64,000 nucleotides of DNA. Source: Rikenellaceae bacterium (GTDB lineage Bacteria; Bacteroidota; Bacteroidia; Bacteroidales; Rikenellaceae). The DNA lies in contig CABJAJ010000007.1 of assembly GCA_902363575.1 (NCBI GenBank), forward strand, positions 62,001 to 126,000, in the 5' to 3' direction. Shown here in pieces: positions 44,144 to 52,149 of the stretch. How positions within the stretch are numbered: position 1 is the first letter of the stretch; each line of letters begins with the position of its first letter. A program made the position numbers and the translations under genes. A model generated the notes under the pieces. It saw only the letters and a program-made list of their open reading frames with translations, was not told the DNA's origin and searched no databases.

Positions 44144-45319
44144 ATGTTCGATTTCCTGTCCACGTCTTTCCTGGGCGAAAGCGTCTCGAAATTTCTGGGC
44201 GAGACCGGCTTCGCCAATCTCTTCGCACAAGAGGGCGGATACAAGTATCTGATTATGATTGCCGTAGGGTGTTTTTTCCTCTACCTGGCCATCAAGCACA
44301 AGTTCGAGCCTATGCTGCTCGTGCCGATCGGTTTCGGTATCATCATCGGGAATATCCCGATGGTCGATGGCCATGCCATCGGCATCTACGAGGAGGGCTC
44401 GGTGCTCAACTACCTTTACTTCGGTGTCCGGTACGGCGTCTATCCGCCCCTGATTTTCCTGGGGGTAGGTGCGATGACGGACTTCTCCTCGCTGATCTCT
44501 AACCCGAAACTCATGCTTATCGGCGCTGCGGCCCAGATCGGCATCTTCGCCGCCTACATGGGCGCCCTCGCGCTGGGATTCCCGGCCAACGAGGCCGGTT
44601 CGATCGCCATCATCGGCGGTGCGGACGGTCCGACGGCCATCTTCCTCACGAGCCGTCTGGCGCCGGAGTATATGGGTGCGATTGCCATCTGCGCCTACTC
44701 CTACATGGCACTGGTGCCGGTGATTCAGCCTCCCGTGATGCGTCTGCTCACCAACCGGCGCGAGCGCATGATTAAGATGCGGCCGCCGCGTGCGGTCTCC
44801 TCGACCGAGAAGATCCTCTTTCCGATCATCGGCTTCCTGCTCACTACGTTCATCGTGCCCGACGCCATTCCGCTGCTGGGTATGCTCTTCCTGGGCAATC
44901 TGCTCAAAGAGAGCGGCGTTGTGCGGCGGCTCGCCAATACGGCCAGCAACCAGTTGATCGACATCATGACGATCCTGATCGGTTTGACTGTAGGCGCCTC
45001 CACGCAGGCGGACGTCTTCCTGACGCCCAAGACCATCGGTATCTTCGTGCTGGGCGCTCTGTCGTTCATCGTGGCTACGATGGGCGGTGTGCTGTTCGTC
45101 AAGCTGATGAACCTGTTCCTCAAGGAGGGCAACAAGATCAACCCGCTGATCGGCAATGCCGGCGTATCGGCCGTGCCGGCTGCAGCGCGTGTGAGCCAGG
45201 ACATGGGTATCCGGTACGACCGGTCGAACTACCTGCTCATGCACGCCATGGGACCCAACGTGGCCGGCGTGGTCGGCTCGGCGGTCGCAGCCGGTATCCT
45301 GCTGAGCTTCCTCGGATAG
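44144..45319 (+). CDS. mmdB: Na+-pumping decarboxylase membrane beta subunit
   Basis: A 391-residue integral membrane protein that decarboxylates carboxybiotin and pumps Na+ out. It has about ten helices. Conserved OadB/MmdB stretches include GFGIIIGNIP, FLGVGAMTDFSSLISNP, AIIGGADGPTAIFL (with the Na+-binding Asp), YSYMALVPVIQPP, FLGNLLKESG and the C-terminal segment ending MGPNVAGVVGSAVAAG. Length is family-typical. It is the last gene of the operon, followed by a long-stem terminator at 45391-45432. Confidence 0.97.
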   Translation: MFDFLSTSFLGESVSKFLGETGFANLFAQEGGYKYLIMIAVGCFFLYLAIKHKFEPMLLVPIGFGIIIGNIPMVDGHAIGIYEEGSVLNYLYFGVRYGVYPPLIFLGVGAMTDFSSLISNPKLMLIGAAAQIGIFAAYMGALALGFPANEAGSIAIIGGADGPTAIFLTSRLAPEYMGAIAICAYSYMALVPVIQPPVMRLLTNRRERMIKMRPPRAVSSTEKILFPIIGFLLTTFIVPDAIPLLGMLFLGNLLKESGVVRRLANTASNQLIDIMTILIGLTVGASTQADVFLTPKTIGIFVLGALSFIVATMGGVLFVKLMNLFLKEGNKINPLIGNAGVSAVPAAARVSQDMGIRYDRSNYLLMHAMGPNVAGVVGSAVAAGILLSFLG

Positions 45320-45390
45320 GTATTCCGCAGATAATGAAATAGCGCGGCACACGGGTTGTCCTTTGGTGATTTCAATTATCTGACTCGATC

Positions 45391-45432
45391 AATCCCCCGG
45401 AAATTTGTGGTTTCCGGGGGATTCTTTTCTTT
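45391..45432 (+). terminator. terminator of the mce-mmd operon
   Basis: A 13-base-pair stem AATCCCCCGGAAA with its complement and a seven-base loop, followed by CTTTTCTTT. Confidence 0.9.
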
Positions 45433-45603
45433 GGAATGGATATGTCCGCAGTGGGCCTGGCATCAATGGTCCTCCTCCGCAGCTCGAGTATTTATGCATT
45501 TTTTGAACAGCGATTCGATTTCTCCTGGTGAAGCCGGCTTAGCCGGACAAGCATCAGGTATCGATTAATTGCCTTGATGAAATGTTTTTCCGGAGGTTTT
45601 TAC

Positions 45604-45611
45604 TACTTTTG
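45604..45611 (+). promoter_or_regulatory. -7 promoter element for the TPR lipoprotein gene
   Basis: TACTTTTG matches TAnnTTTG, 52 bases before the ATG at 45663. No clear -33 box. The rest of 45433-45662 shows nothing else. Confidence 0.5.
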
Positions 45612-45662
45612 CATAGCTTGCGCAGCCCCTCCCTTTGAAATCGTGATCAGACCAAACAGACG

Positions 45663-46949
45663 ATGAAGTTTTTCAACTTGCAAGGTTGCATTATAACAGG
45701 CTTTCTTCTGCTTATGGCATCGTGTTCCGGCGCGGAATTTTCTTCGGGCGATGAAGATTCCGAATATGTGGATGCTTTGGCCAGTCGGTATAATCGATAT
45801 ACGAGGGGAAACAACTGGGATTCCCTCTTCAGGACAAGCTATTCGACGCTTTACACGAATCAGGGCGCTAAGGATACTGTCGATCTGGCATTCGCCGCGC
45901 TGTATAACGCCCAATACTTTTTGTTCGTCGAGCAGATGGATTCGCTGAAATTCTATCTTGATATGGCGAAGCCATATCAAGACTACCTCAGCAGAAGAAA
46001 AAATCCGTTGGAGGGATTGCGATATACGTTGGAGGGATACTATATGCTCAAATCGTCCAACGACTTTGTCGGGCTGGTCTCATCGCTTCTGAAGAGCTAC
46101 GATTCATACTGCAAACACGGATACATCGAGAACGCGGTAGTACCCTTGGCCAACGTGGTGAATTTCTACTGGGTCCGTTCGGATATCAGCGGCATGGAGT
46201 ATGCGAAGAAAGCTTATCTGCTCACCGCCCGGAAGACACTTCCGGATTATTACAGATGTCTGGCCTTGATTTCCATGGCCGAGATGTTGTCGCTGTCGGA
46301 TAATCCGGACGACGCCATGCAGTACGTCGAAACGGCTGATTCGATTGTCACATCCTGCAATTATGTTCCCTATATCCCGATTCTGGCGACGATCAGGGCC
46401 AATGTACTCCATAAGCGCGGAATGTACGCCGAGGCTATGCGGGAGTATGAGCGGGCAATTTCCTACGAACGTTATAGTGAACCGGCCGTGGTTGTTCTCA
46501 TCTGTTTGAGGTATGGCGAACTGTGCGAGCAGAAGGGATTTTATGACCGGGCGGCATCGCTCTATCGCAGAGGCCTCGACATATCGTCGAGTACGGAGAG
46601 CATGGAGTTGCGAAGCGCTCTGTTCCTGCGAATGGCCCATGTCGAATATGCGCTCGGCAACGGCGAAGCGGCCTTGGATAATTACAGGTCCTATTTTTCG
46701 CTGCATAACTCGAGCCGGGAGTGGAAACTCAACGATTTGCGCATGAAATATCGGCAAATCTCCTATGATCATGAACTCCGGCTGAAAGAGATCGCTCTGC
46801 TGAAGACCAACCGAAAGATGCTGATTATCGTATTCGCTTTCGTGATCATCTCACTCATTGCCCTTTTCCTCGTTCTGTTTACCATTCGGCAGCGGAAATT
46901 GTATCAGGTGCTGGTAAATCAATATCGCAAAGTTACTACAAAAAAGTGA
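45663..46949 (+). CDS. TPR sensor-like lipoprotein, probably truncated by the element
   Basis: A 428-residue protein with lipobox LMASC, followed by tetratricopeptide-like helical repeats (LRYGELCEQKGFYDRAASLYRRGL, FLRMAHVEYALGNGEAALDNYRSYFSLH). Near the end comes a transmembrane helix (MLIIVFAFVIISLIALFLVLF) and the start of a cytoplasmic linker. This architecture normally continues into a histidine kinase, LuxR or AraC output domain. The frame instead stops 13 bases after GCAAAGTTAC, the CTnDOT-type integration core. The last residues (YKKs) are coded by the element. The output domain should be found beyond the far end of the element. Confidence 0.82.
   Translation: MKFFNLQGCIITGFLLLMASCSGAEFSSGDEDSEYVDALASRYNRYTRGNNWDSLFRTSYSTLYTNQGAKDTVDLAFAALYNAQYFLFVEQMDSLKFYLDMAKPYQDYLSRRKNPLEGLRYTLEGYYMLKSSNDFVGLVSSLLKSYDSYCKHGYIENAVVPLANVVNFYWVRSDISGMEYAKKAYLLTARKTLPDYYRCLALISMAEMLSLSDNPDDAMQYVETADSIVTSCNYVPYIPILATIRANVLHKRGMYAEAMREYERAISYERYSEPAVVVLICLRYGELCEQKGFYDRAASLYRRGLDISSSTESMELRSALFLRMAHVEYALGNGEAALDNYRSYFSLHNSSREWKLNDLRMKYRQISYDHELRLKEIALLKTNRKMLIIVFAFVIISLIALFLVLFTIRQRKLYQVLVNQYRKVTTKK
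46927..46936 (-). other. integration core, likely left attachment site
   Basis: GCAAAGTTAC is the reverse complement of GTAACTTTGC and fits GTAnnTTTGC, the core shared by CTnDOT and its target sites. It is followed by a break in coding of the host gene and, 320 bases on, by the integrase. Confidence 0.85.
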
Positions 46950-47255
46950 AATGCGGAAAGATATAGTGATAGAATTGAGTTACAAGGGTTTTGGTTGAAG
47001 TGGCGATAATCCGTGAAGCCATTACAATCCCTGCCGAAGCCAAATCCTGACGCCGCTACGTTACTTGTTCGTAACCATGCCCGAAAATGCGACAAACGGG
47101 TACGAATAGCGAAACAAGGCTCTAAGGAATAGTGAGTTATCCATAACTTATGCGAAAAATCAGGTTACGGAAAAAGATTGCGCCGTTCCTCCCCGTTTTG
47201 CGTACCAACACCGGACTCTTCACCAACTAATTTTGAAACCCAAAAATTAAGGACA
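46950..47255. other. non-coding element end ahead of the integrase
   Basis: About 300 bases with no supported gene. In CTnDOT this region carries arm-type integrase sites; here a palindrome-like GTTACTTGTTCGTAAC and a second GGTTACGG are visible, which might be such sites, but I cannot assign them. Confidence 0.4.
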
Positions 47256-48491
47256 ATGAAGAGTACATTTTCAGTAATCTACTACCTCAAGCGTCAGGTA
47301 GTGAAAAAGGACGGGACAGTTCCCGTCATGGGACGCATCACGGTGGACGGCAGCCAGACACAGTTCAGCTGCAAACTGACTGTCGATCCGAAACTGTGGG
47401 ACACCAAAGGTGGACGTGTCACGGGCAGAAGCACGGCGGCACTCGAAACGAACCGTATGCTTGACAAGATGCGGGTACGCATCAACAGGCATTATCAGGA
47501 AATCATGGAGCGTGACAACTTCGTCACGGCGGAGAAGGTGAAGAACGCCTTTCTCGGACTGGAACACCGCTACCACACGCTGATGCAGGTGTTCCGCCAG
47601 CACAACGAGGACTACGAGAAGCAGGTGGAGGCAGGCATGAAAGCCAAAGGCACGCTGCTGAAGTACCGCACCGTTTACAAGCACATGCAAGAGTTCCTCG
47701 ACATCCGCTACCATGTGAAGGACATCGCCCTAAAAGAGCTTACCCCGGCTTTCATCTCCGACTTCGAGATGTTCCTGCGCACGGACAAGCACTGCTGCAC
47801 CAATACCGTGTGGCTGTACGTCTGCCCGTTACGGACGATGGTATTCATCGCCATCAACAACGAGTGGCTGACGCGCGACCCGTTCCGCGAGTATGAAATC
47901 AAGAAGGAGGAAACAACACGCAGTTTCCTGACCAAAGATGAGATCCGCCTGCTGATGGAGGGGAAACTGAAAAACGCCAAACAGGAATTGTACCGCGACC
48001 TCTACCTGTTCTGCGCCTTCACGGGGCTGTCGTTCGCGGATATGCGCAACCTTACGGAAGAGAATATCCGCACCTACTTCGACGAACACGAGTGGATAAA
48101 CATCAACCGCCAGAAAACGGGCGTGGTGTCCAACATCCGCCTGCTCGACATCGCCAACCGCATAATCGGCAAATACCGGGGACTGTGCGGGGACGGCAGG
48201 ATATTTCCCGTTCCGCATTATAACACGTGCCTTGCCGGTATCCGTGCCGTCGCCAAGCGTTGCGGCATCACCAAGCATATCACGTGGCATCAGAGCCGCC
48301 ACACGGCAGCCACGACGATATTCCTCTCCAACGGTGTTCCCATCGAAACGGTCAGCTCCATGCTCGGACACAAGAGCATAAAGACGACGCAGATTTACGC
48401 AAAGATAACCAAAGAGAAGCTCAATCAGGACATGGAGAACCTTGCCGCAAGATTGAACGGCGTCGAGGAATTTGCAGGTTGCACCATCTAA
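47256..48491 (+). CDS. intDOT: IntDOT-type tyrosine recombinase (integrase)
   Basis: The 411-residue integrase catalyses site-specific insertion and excision. Residue numbers match IntDOT exactly: Ser259 in TGLSFADMRNL where other tyrosine recombinases have Arg, then R285 and K287 in INRQKTG, H345 and R348 in WHQSRHT, H372 in LGHKS and nucleophile Y381 in IYAKITK. The N-terminal arm-binding domain (FSVIYYLKRQVVKKDG) precedes a SAM-like core-binding domain. I chose the ATG at 47256; the upstream extension to 47178 lacks family residues. It lies 320 bases from the integration core. Confidence 0.96.
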   Translation: MKSTFSVIYYLKRQVVKKDGTVPVMGRITVDGSQTQFSCKLTVDPKLWDTKGGRVTGRSTAALETNRMLDKMRVRINRHYQEIMERDNFVTAEKVKNAFLGLEHRYHTLMQVFRQHNEDYEKQVEAGMKAKGTLLKYRTVYKHMQEFLDIRYHVKDIALKELTPAFISDFEMFLRTDKHCCTNTVWLYVCPLRTMVFIAINNEWLTRDPFREYEIKKEETTRSFLTKDEIRLLMEGKLKNAKQELYRDLYLFCAFTGLSFADMRNLTEENIRTYFDEHEWININRQKTGVVSNIRLLDIANRIIGKYRGLCGDGRIFPVPHYNTCLAGIRAVAKRCGITKHITWHQSRHTAATTIFLSNGVPIETVSSMLGHKSIKTTQIYAKITKEKLNQDMENLAARLNGVEEFAGCTI

Positions 48492-48502
48492 AAAGAAAAG
48501 CC

Positions 48503-48865
48503 ATGAAACGTGACACAATCATCATCGAGGACAAGGCAGTCAGCGTAACCGGTAACGACGTGTGGATGACCGCCACCGAAATAGCCGGATTGTTCCATAC
48601 GACCGTCCCGGCAGTGAACGCCGCCATCAGAGCCGTCCGCAAGTCGGACGTGCTGAACGACTACGAGGTGTGCCGCTACATGCAGCTTGAAAACGGGCTG
48701 CACGCGGACGTGTACGCCCTTGAAATCATCATCCCGGTCGCTTTCAGGGTGAATACCTACAACACCCACCTGTTCCGCACATGGCTGGTGGGAAAGGCAC
48801 TCTCACAAGAGAAACGGCAGACATACGTGATGTTCATACAGAACGGAAAAGCCGGGTATTGCTGA
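48503..48865 (+). CDS. small element protein, RhuM/Bro-N-like
   Basis: A 120-residue protein, starting 12 bases after intDOT and likely co-transcribed. It has a winged-helix-like N-terminus (DVWMTATEIAGLFHTTVPAVNAAIRAV), then GLHADVYALEIIIPVAFRVNTYNTHLFRTWLVGKAL. The pattern resembles the N-terminal domain of RhuM-family proteins. Similar short proteins sit next to integrases of CTnDOT elements. I chose the ATG at 48503. DNA binding is inferred. Its role is unknown. Confidence 0.8.
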   Translation: MKRDTIIIEDKAVSVTGNDVWMTATEIAGLFHTTVPAVNAAIRAVRKSDVLNDYEVCRYMQLENGLHADVYALEIIIPVAFRVNTYNTHLFRTWLVGKALSQEKRQTYVMFIQNGKAGYC

Positions 48866-48885
48866 TTGCACATACCCCATAAGAC

Positions 48886-48932
48886 AAGTAAACGGGTAGC
48901 ACCACAAAAGGTGTCACCCGTTTACTTTTTCA
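48886..48932. terminator. bidirectional hairpin between convergent genes
   Basis: The repeat AAGTAAACGGGT with ACCCGTTTACTT (12 base pairs), extended by an imperfect inner stem, is followed by a T-run on both sides of the pair. Confidence 0.85.
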
Positions 48933-48942
48933 TGAAACCGCC

Positions 48943-49248
48943 TCACTCCAGCGGCTTGCGGTAGTTCGCTTCCAGTACCCCGCGCAGCCCCGTTTCCGGG
49001 TAAAGCACCTTCCCTCCCAAAAGTATGAAGGGCAACACGCGGTTGTTGCGGTATTCCTGCAAGGTGCGCCGGCTCACACGGAGCAGTTCCGACACCTCGC
49101 CGTCCGTCAGGTAACGTTCCCCGTCCAGCGGAGGACGGTAGCTTTCCAGAAATGCGGACAGCCATTTCGAGCCTTTGCGCATATCCTGCACCACAGAGGC
49201 TATCGGCTCGTCTTCCATCGTAAAAACATCGTTGTTCTCGTTCATCAT
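48943..49248 (-). CDS. helix-turn-helix excisionase-like protein
   Basis: A 101-residue DNA-binding protein. The C-terminal winged HTH reads YLTDGEVSELLRVSRRTLQEYRNNRVLPFILLGGKVLYPETGLRGVLE, typical of excisionase/MerR-like 'helix-turn-helix domain' proteins. It starts at 49248 (tandem ATG). It forms a minus-strand pair with the next HTH gene, from which it is 31 bases away. CTnDOT elements have such small genes (orf2a, orf2b) between the integrase and xis2c; this may be one, but I cannot name it with certainty. Confidence 0.85.
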   Translation of the reverse strand: MMNENNDVFTMEDEPIASVVQDMRKGSKWLSAFLESYRPPLDGERYLTDGEVSELLRVSRRTLQEYRNNRVLPFILLGGKVLYPETGLRGVLEANYRKPLE

Positions 49249-49279
49249 AACTTCGGATTCAGTGGGTGAATAAATCAAA

Positions 49280-49579
49280 TCATCTGCCGTGCGGATAGAG
49301 CGTGCCGACAAGCGGTATCAGCCGCTTCACCTCCTCTGGCTTGTAATAGAACCTGCGGTTTATCTGCGAGTAGCCGATAAGCCGCCTGTCACGCAGCGTC
49401 TGCAACGTGCGCGGGCTTATTCTCAACTGCCCGCAGACCTCCTCGCCCGTGAGCCATCTTTCCATGCGCCCCGTGTCGCTTTTGCGCCTCAGGGCGGCGA
49501 CCTTCTCCGAGAGTGCGCCGAATGCCGCCACCATCATCTCGAAAGTCTTTTTCTCGATAGATACTATTTCCATATTCAT
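49280..49579 (-). CDS. helix-turn-helix excisionase-like protein
   Basis: A 99-residue protein with an N-terminal helix (SIEKKTFEMMVAAFGALSEKVAAL) and an HTH (WLTGEEVCGQLRISPRTLQTLRDRRLIGYSQINRRFYYKPEEVKRLI). It resembles the previous gene and the two excision proteins downstream, suggesting an expanded HTH family in the element. Two starts, 49579 (MNMEIVS) and 49573 (MEIVS), are possible. Its promoter must lie in the 200-base interval shared with the divergent xis2c. Confidence 0.85.
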   Translation of the reverse strand: MNMEIVSIEKKTFEMMVAAFGALSEKVAALRRKSDTGRMERWLTGEEVCGQLRISPRTLQTLRDRRLIGYSQINRRFYYKPEEVKRLIPLVGTLYPHGR

Positions 49580-49697
49580 GTCATTTAGAGTTTGCCGCAA
49601 AGGTAACGAAACGGCATACAAGACGTATCGTTTTCCGCTGAAAGGCTGCCTGTTGCGCCGTTTGACCGGGTTACGGAGCCATCTTCCGCAAAAATCT

Positions 49698-49712
49698 TAC
49701 GTGAGTCACGTA
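49698..49712. promoter_or_regulatory. perfect 15-base palindrome upstream of xis2c, candidate operator
   Basis: TACGTGAGTCACGTA has seven-base arms around a central G. It lies 69 bases before the xis2c start. In CTnDOT the activator RteC binds inverted half-sites upstream of the excision promoter, so this is a candidate site. Confidence 0.55.
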
Positions 49713-49780
49713 GTGAGTTGTTAAAGCCCCTTTTGTTTATTGCCGAATTTTGTCGCAGAAACAAAAAGAAAGGACTGAAC

Positions 49781-50143
49781 ATGAAAGTGATAACAATGGA
49801 AAGTTCCGCCTACAAGGAGATGATGGCGCAGATTGCGAACATCGCAGGGTACATCCGCGAGGCAAGGGACGAGAAGAAACGGAAGCGGGAAACCGAAGAC
49901 AAGCTGCTTGACACGGCACAGGCGGCGAAGATGCTCAACGTGAGCAAGCGCACCATGCAGCGTATGCGCACCGACCACCGTATCGAGTATGTGGTGGTAC
50001 GCGGAAGCTGCCGCTACCGCCTTTCCGAGATACTGCGGCTATTGGAGGACAACACAGTAAGGAACGAGGAAGGGACAATAGACACCCTGTTCCACAACCA
50101 CACGCTGCGCACGGGCGGCAAACCAAAAGGAAGGAGGACATAG
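49781..50143 (+). CDS. xis2c: excision protein Xis2c-like, HTH
   Basis: A 120-residue small basic DNA-binding protein needed for excision of CTnDOT-type elements. The HTH is KLLDTAQAAKMLNVSKRTMQRMRTDHRIEYVVVRGSCRYRLSEILRLL. It has an N-terminal helix (YKEMMAQIANIAGYIREARDEKKRK). First gene of the excision operon xis2c-xis2d-orf3-exc, starting at the ATG at 49781 and ending four bases before xis2d. The name follows the CTnDOT operon order and sizes. Confidence 0.85.
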   Translation: MKVITMESSAYKEMMAQIANIAGYIREARDEKKRKRETEDKLLDTAQAAKMLNVSKRTMQRMRTDHRIEYVVVRGSCRYRLSEILRLLEDNTVRNEEGTIDTLFHNHTLRTGGKPKGRRT

Positions 50144-50146
50144 GTC

Positions 50147-50497
50147 ATGGAACTGCTCACACGAAACAACTTCGAGGGCTGGATGCAGAAGCTGATGGAA
50201 CGGCTCGACCGTCAGGACGAACTGCTGCTGGCGATGAAGGCTGAGGGGAAACAGCCCACTATCACGGAAAGCATCCGCCTTTTCGACAATCAGGATTTGT
50301 GCATGTTGCTCCAGATAAGCAAACGCACCCTCCAACGCTACCGCAGCGTAGGCGCATTGCCCTACAAGACGCTGGGCAAGAAGACCTATTACAGCGAGGA
50401 GGACGTGCTGACATTCCTTTCCAACCATATCAAGGACTTCAAAAAGGAAGATATAGCCTTCTACAAGGCTCGTATCCATAATTTCTTTCATAAATAA
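50147..50497 (+). CDS. xis2d: excision protein Xis2d-like, HTH
   Basis: A 116-residue HTH protein that acts with IntDOT and Xis2c in excision and helps control mob and tra operons in CTnDOT. The HTH is IRLFDNQDLCMLLQISKRTLQRYRSVGALPYKTLGKKTYYSEEDVLTFL. It starts three bases after the xis2c stop with AAGGAGG upstream, a better ribosome binding site than usual. The next gene starts 20 bases later. Confidence 0.85.
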   Translation: MELLTRNNFEGWMQKLMERLDRQDELLLAMKAEGKQPTITESIRLFDNQDLCMLLQISKRTLQRYRSVGALPYKTLGKKTYYSEEDVLTFLSNHIKDFKKEDIAFYKARIHNFFHK

Positions 50498-50517
50498 CCC
50501 ATTAAAACATTTTTCAG

Positions 50518-52089
50518 ATGGCAAAGAAAAAAGACGAAAAGGACGTGCTGGTAGTCCGTGACGAGAAGACAGGCGAGATCAGCGTGGTAGCCGGGCTGAA
50601 CGCGGACGGCACACCCAAGCGCACCCCCGCAAAAGCGGAGAACGCGCAGAGTTTCCTGCAATTCGACCGACATGGCGACGTGCTGGACAACTTCTTCAAG
50701 AACTTCTTCCGGCAGTGCAAGGAACCCAGCCGCTTCGGTTTCTACCGCATTGCGGCAGACCAAGCTGAAAATCTCTTAGAGGTGATGAAGCAACTGCTGA
50801 AAGACCCCGAAGCGAACAAGGAGCTGCTCGCCCCTCACAAGGTGGACACCTCCGACTATGAGAAGAAGGTGCAGGAAGAGATGGCAGCACAACAGACAGA
50901 GAAACAAGAACCTCAAAAACAGGAGAACATGGAACAACGGAAAGAACAGCAACAGGACAAATCCGAACAGATGCAGGGCAAACGTGGCTACCAGCCCATC
51001 GACGAGAGTAAAATCAACTGGCAGGAGCTGGAGGACAGATGGGGCGTAAAGCGGGACAACCTTGAAAAGTCCGGCGACCTTACGAAGATGCTCAACTATG
51101 GCAAGTCCGACTTGGTAAAGGTCAAACCGACCTTCGGCGGCGAATCATTCGAGCTGGACGCCCGCCTCTCCTTCAAGAAGGACGGTGAGGGAAACATCAG
51201 CCTCGTGCCGCACTTCATCCGCAAGGAGCAGAAGCTGGATGAGTACAAGGAACACAAATTCTCCGACAATGACCGGAAGAACCTCCGCGAAACGGGCAAT
51301 CTCGGTAGGGTCGTGGACATTGTGGACAGGGAAACGGGCGAGATCATCCCCTCCTACATCAGCATCGACCGCAAGACGAATGAAATCACGGACATTCCGG
51401 CAAGCAGGGTGCGCATCCCGGAGCGCATCGGCAAGACGGAAATCACCACGCAGGAGCGGGACATGCTCCGCGCCGGACTGCCCGTACGCGACAAGCTCAT
51501 CGAGCGCAACGACGGCAGAAAGTTCGTCACCACCCTGCAAGTGAACGTGGAGCAGCGCGGCGTGGAGTTCGTGCCGGGAACCGGCAAGTCGCCCCGTACC
51601 GCACAGACACAGGAAACCAAAGGCGACACATCGAAAAGTCAGGCGCAGGGCGGGGAAAATGCCGCACAGACCAAGAAGGAGCAACGCCGCAACACGTGGA
51701 CGAACGAGGACGGCAGCATCCGCCCCATCAGCAAATGGAGCGGCGTGAGCTTCACCGACCAGCAGAAAGCCGACTATGTGGCGGGTAAAGCCGTGAAGCT
51801 GGAGAACGTGACCGACAAGCAGGGCTTCCATGCCACGATGTATATCAAGTTCAACCCGGAGAAGGGACGCCCGTACCGCTACGACACGAACCCTGACAAT
51901 GCACAGCAGGTTGCTCCGTCCAACGAGAGCCGCACGCAGGTGGCGGTGAACAACGATGGCAAGACCAACGAGGCTACAAAGAATCTGAGAGAGCCGTTGC
52001 AGAAAGGTCAGACCAACCCGAAGGACGCCCGCCAGCAACAGCAGCAGGAGAAGCCGCAGAAGAAAACGGGCAAGGGCATGAAAATGTAA
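50518..52089 (+). CDS. orf3: Orf3-like DUF4099/DUF3945 protein
   Basis: A 523-residue cytoplasmic protein. Starts MAKKKDEKDVLVVRDEKTGEISVVAGLNADGTPKRT. The central part (YQPIDESKINWQELEDRWGVKRDNLEKSGDLTKML) resembles DUF4099, and GLPVRDKLIERNDGRKFVTTLQVNVEQRGVEF resembles DUF3945. Long linkers rich in Gln, Glu and Lys separate the domains, and the end is a basic Gln-rich tail (RQQQQQEKPQKKTGKG). In CTnDOT orf3 lies between xis2d and exc, and it was reported as not strictly needed for excision. Function unclear. Confidence 0.85.
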   Translation: MAKKKDEKDVLVVRDEKTGEISVVAGLNADGTPKRTPAKAENAQSFLQFDRHGDVLDNFFKNFFRQCKEPSRFGFYRIAADQAENLLEVMKQLLKDPEANKELLAPHKVDTSDYEKKVQEEMAAQQTEKQEPQKQENMEQRKEQQQDKSEQMQGKRGYQPIDESKINWQELEDRWGVKRDNLEKSGDLTKMLNYGKSDLVKVKPTFGGESFELDARLSFKKDGEGNISLVPHFIRKEQKLDEYKEHKFSDNDRKNLRETGNLGRVVDIVDRETGEIIPSYISIDRKTNEITDIPASRVRIPERIGKTEITTQERDMLRAGLPVRDKLIERNDGRKFVTTLQVNVEQRGVEFVPGTGKSPRTAQTQETKGDTSKSQAQGGENAAQTKKEQRRNTWTNEDGSIRPISKWSGVSFTDQQKADYVAGKAVKLENVTDKQGFHATMYIKFNPEKGRPYRYDTNPDNAQQVAPSNESRTQVAVNNDGKTNEATKNLREPLQKGQTNPKDARQQQQQEKPQKKTGKGMKM

Positions 52090-52149
52090 TCCCGTGTCCG
52101 CCACTGAATCCAAAATAAAATCCAAAGTATCAACAAAAAAGAAGAAGAC

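Noticed and set aside
44123..45352. 409-codon minus-strand open frame
   Set aside because: Shadow of mmdB, a clear membrane subunit.
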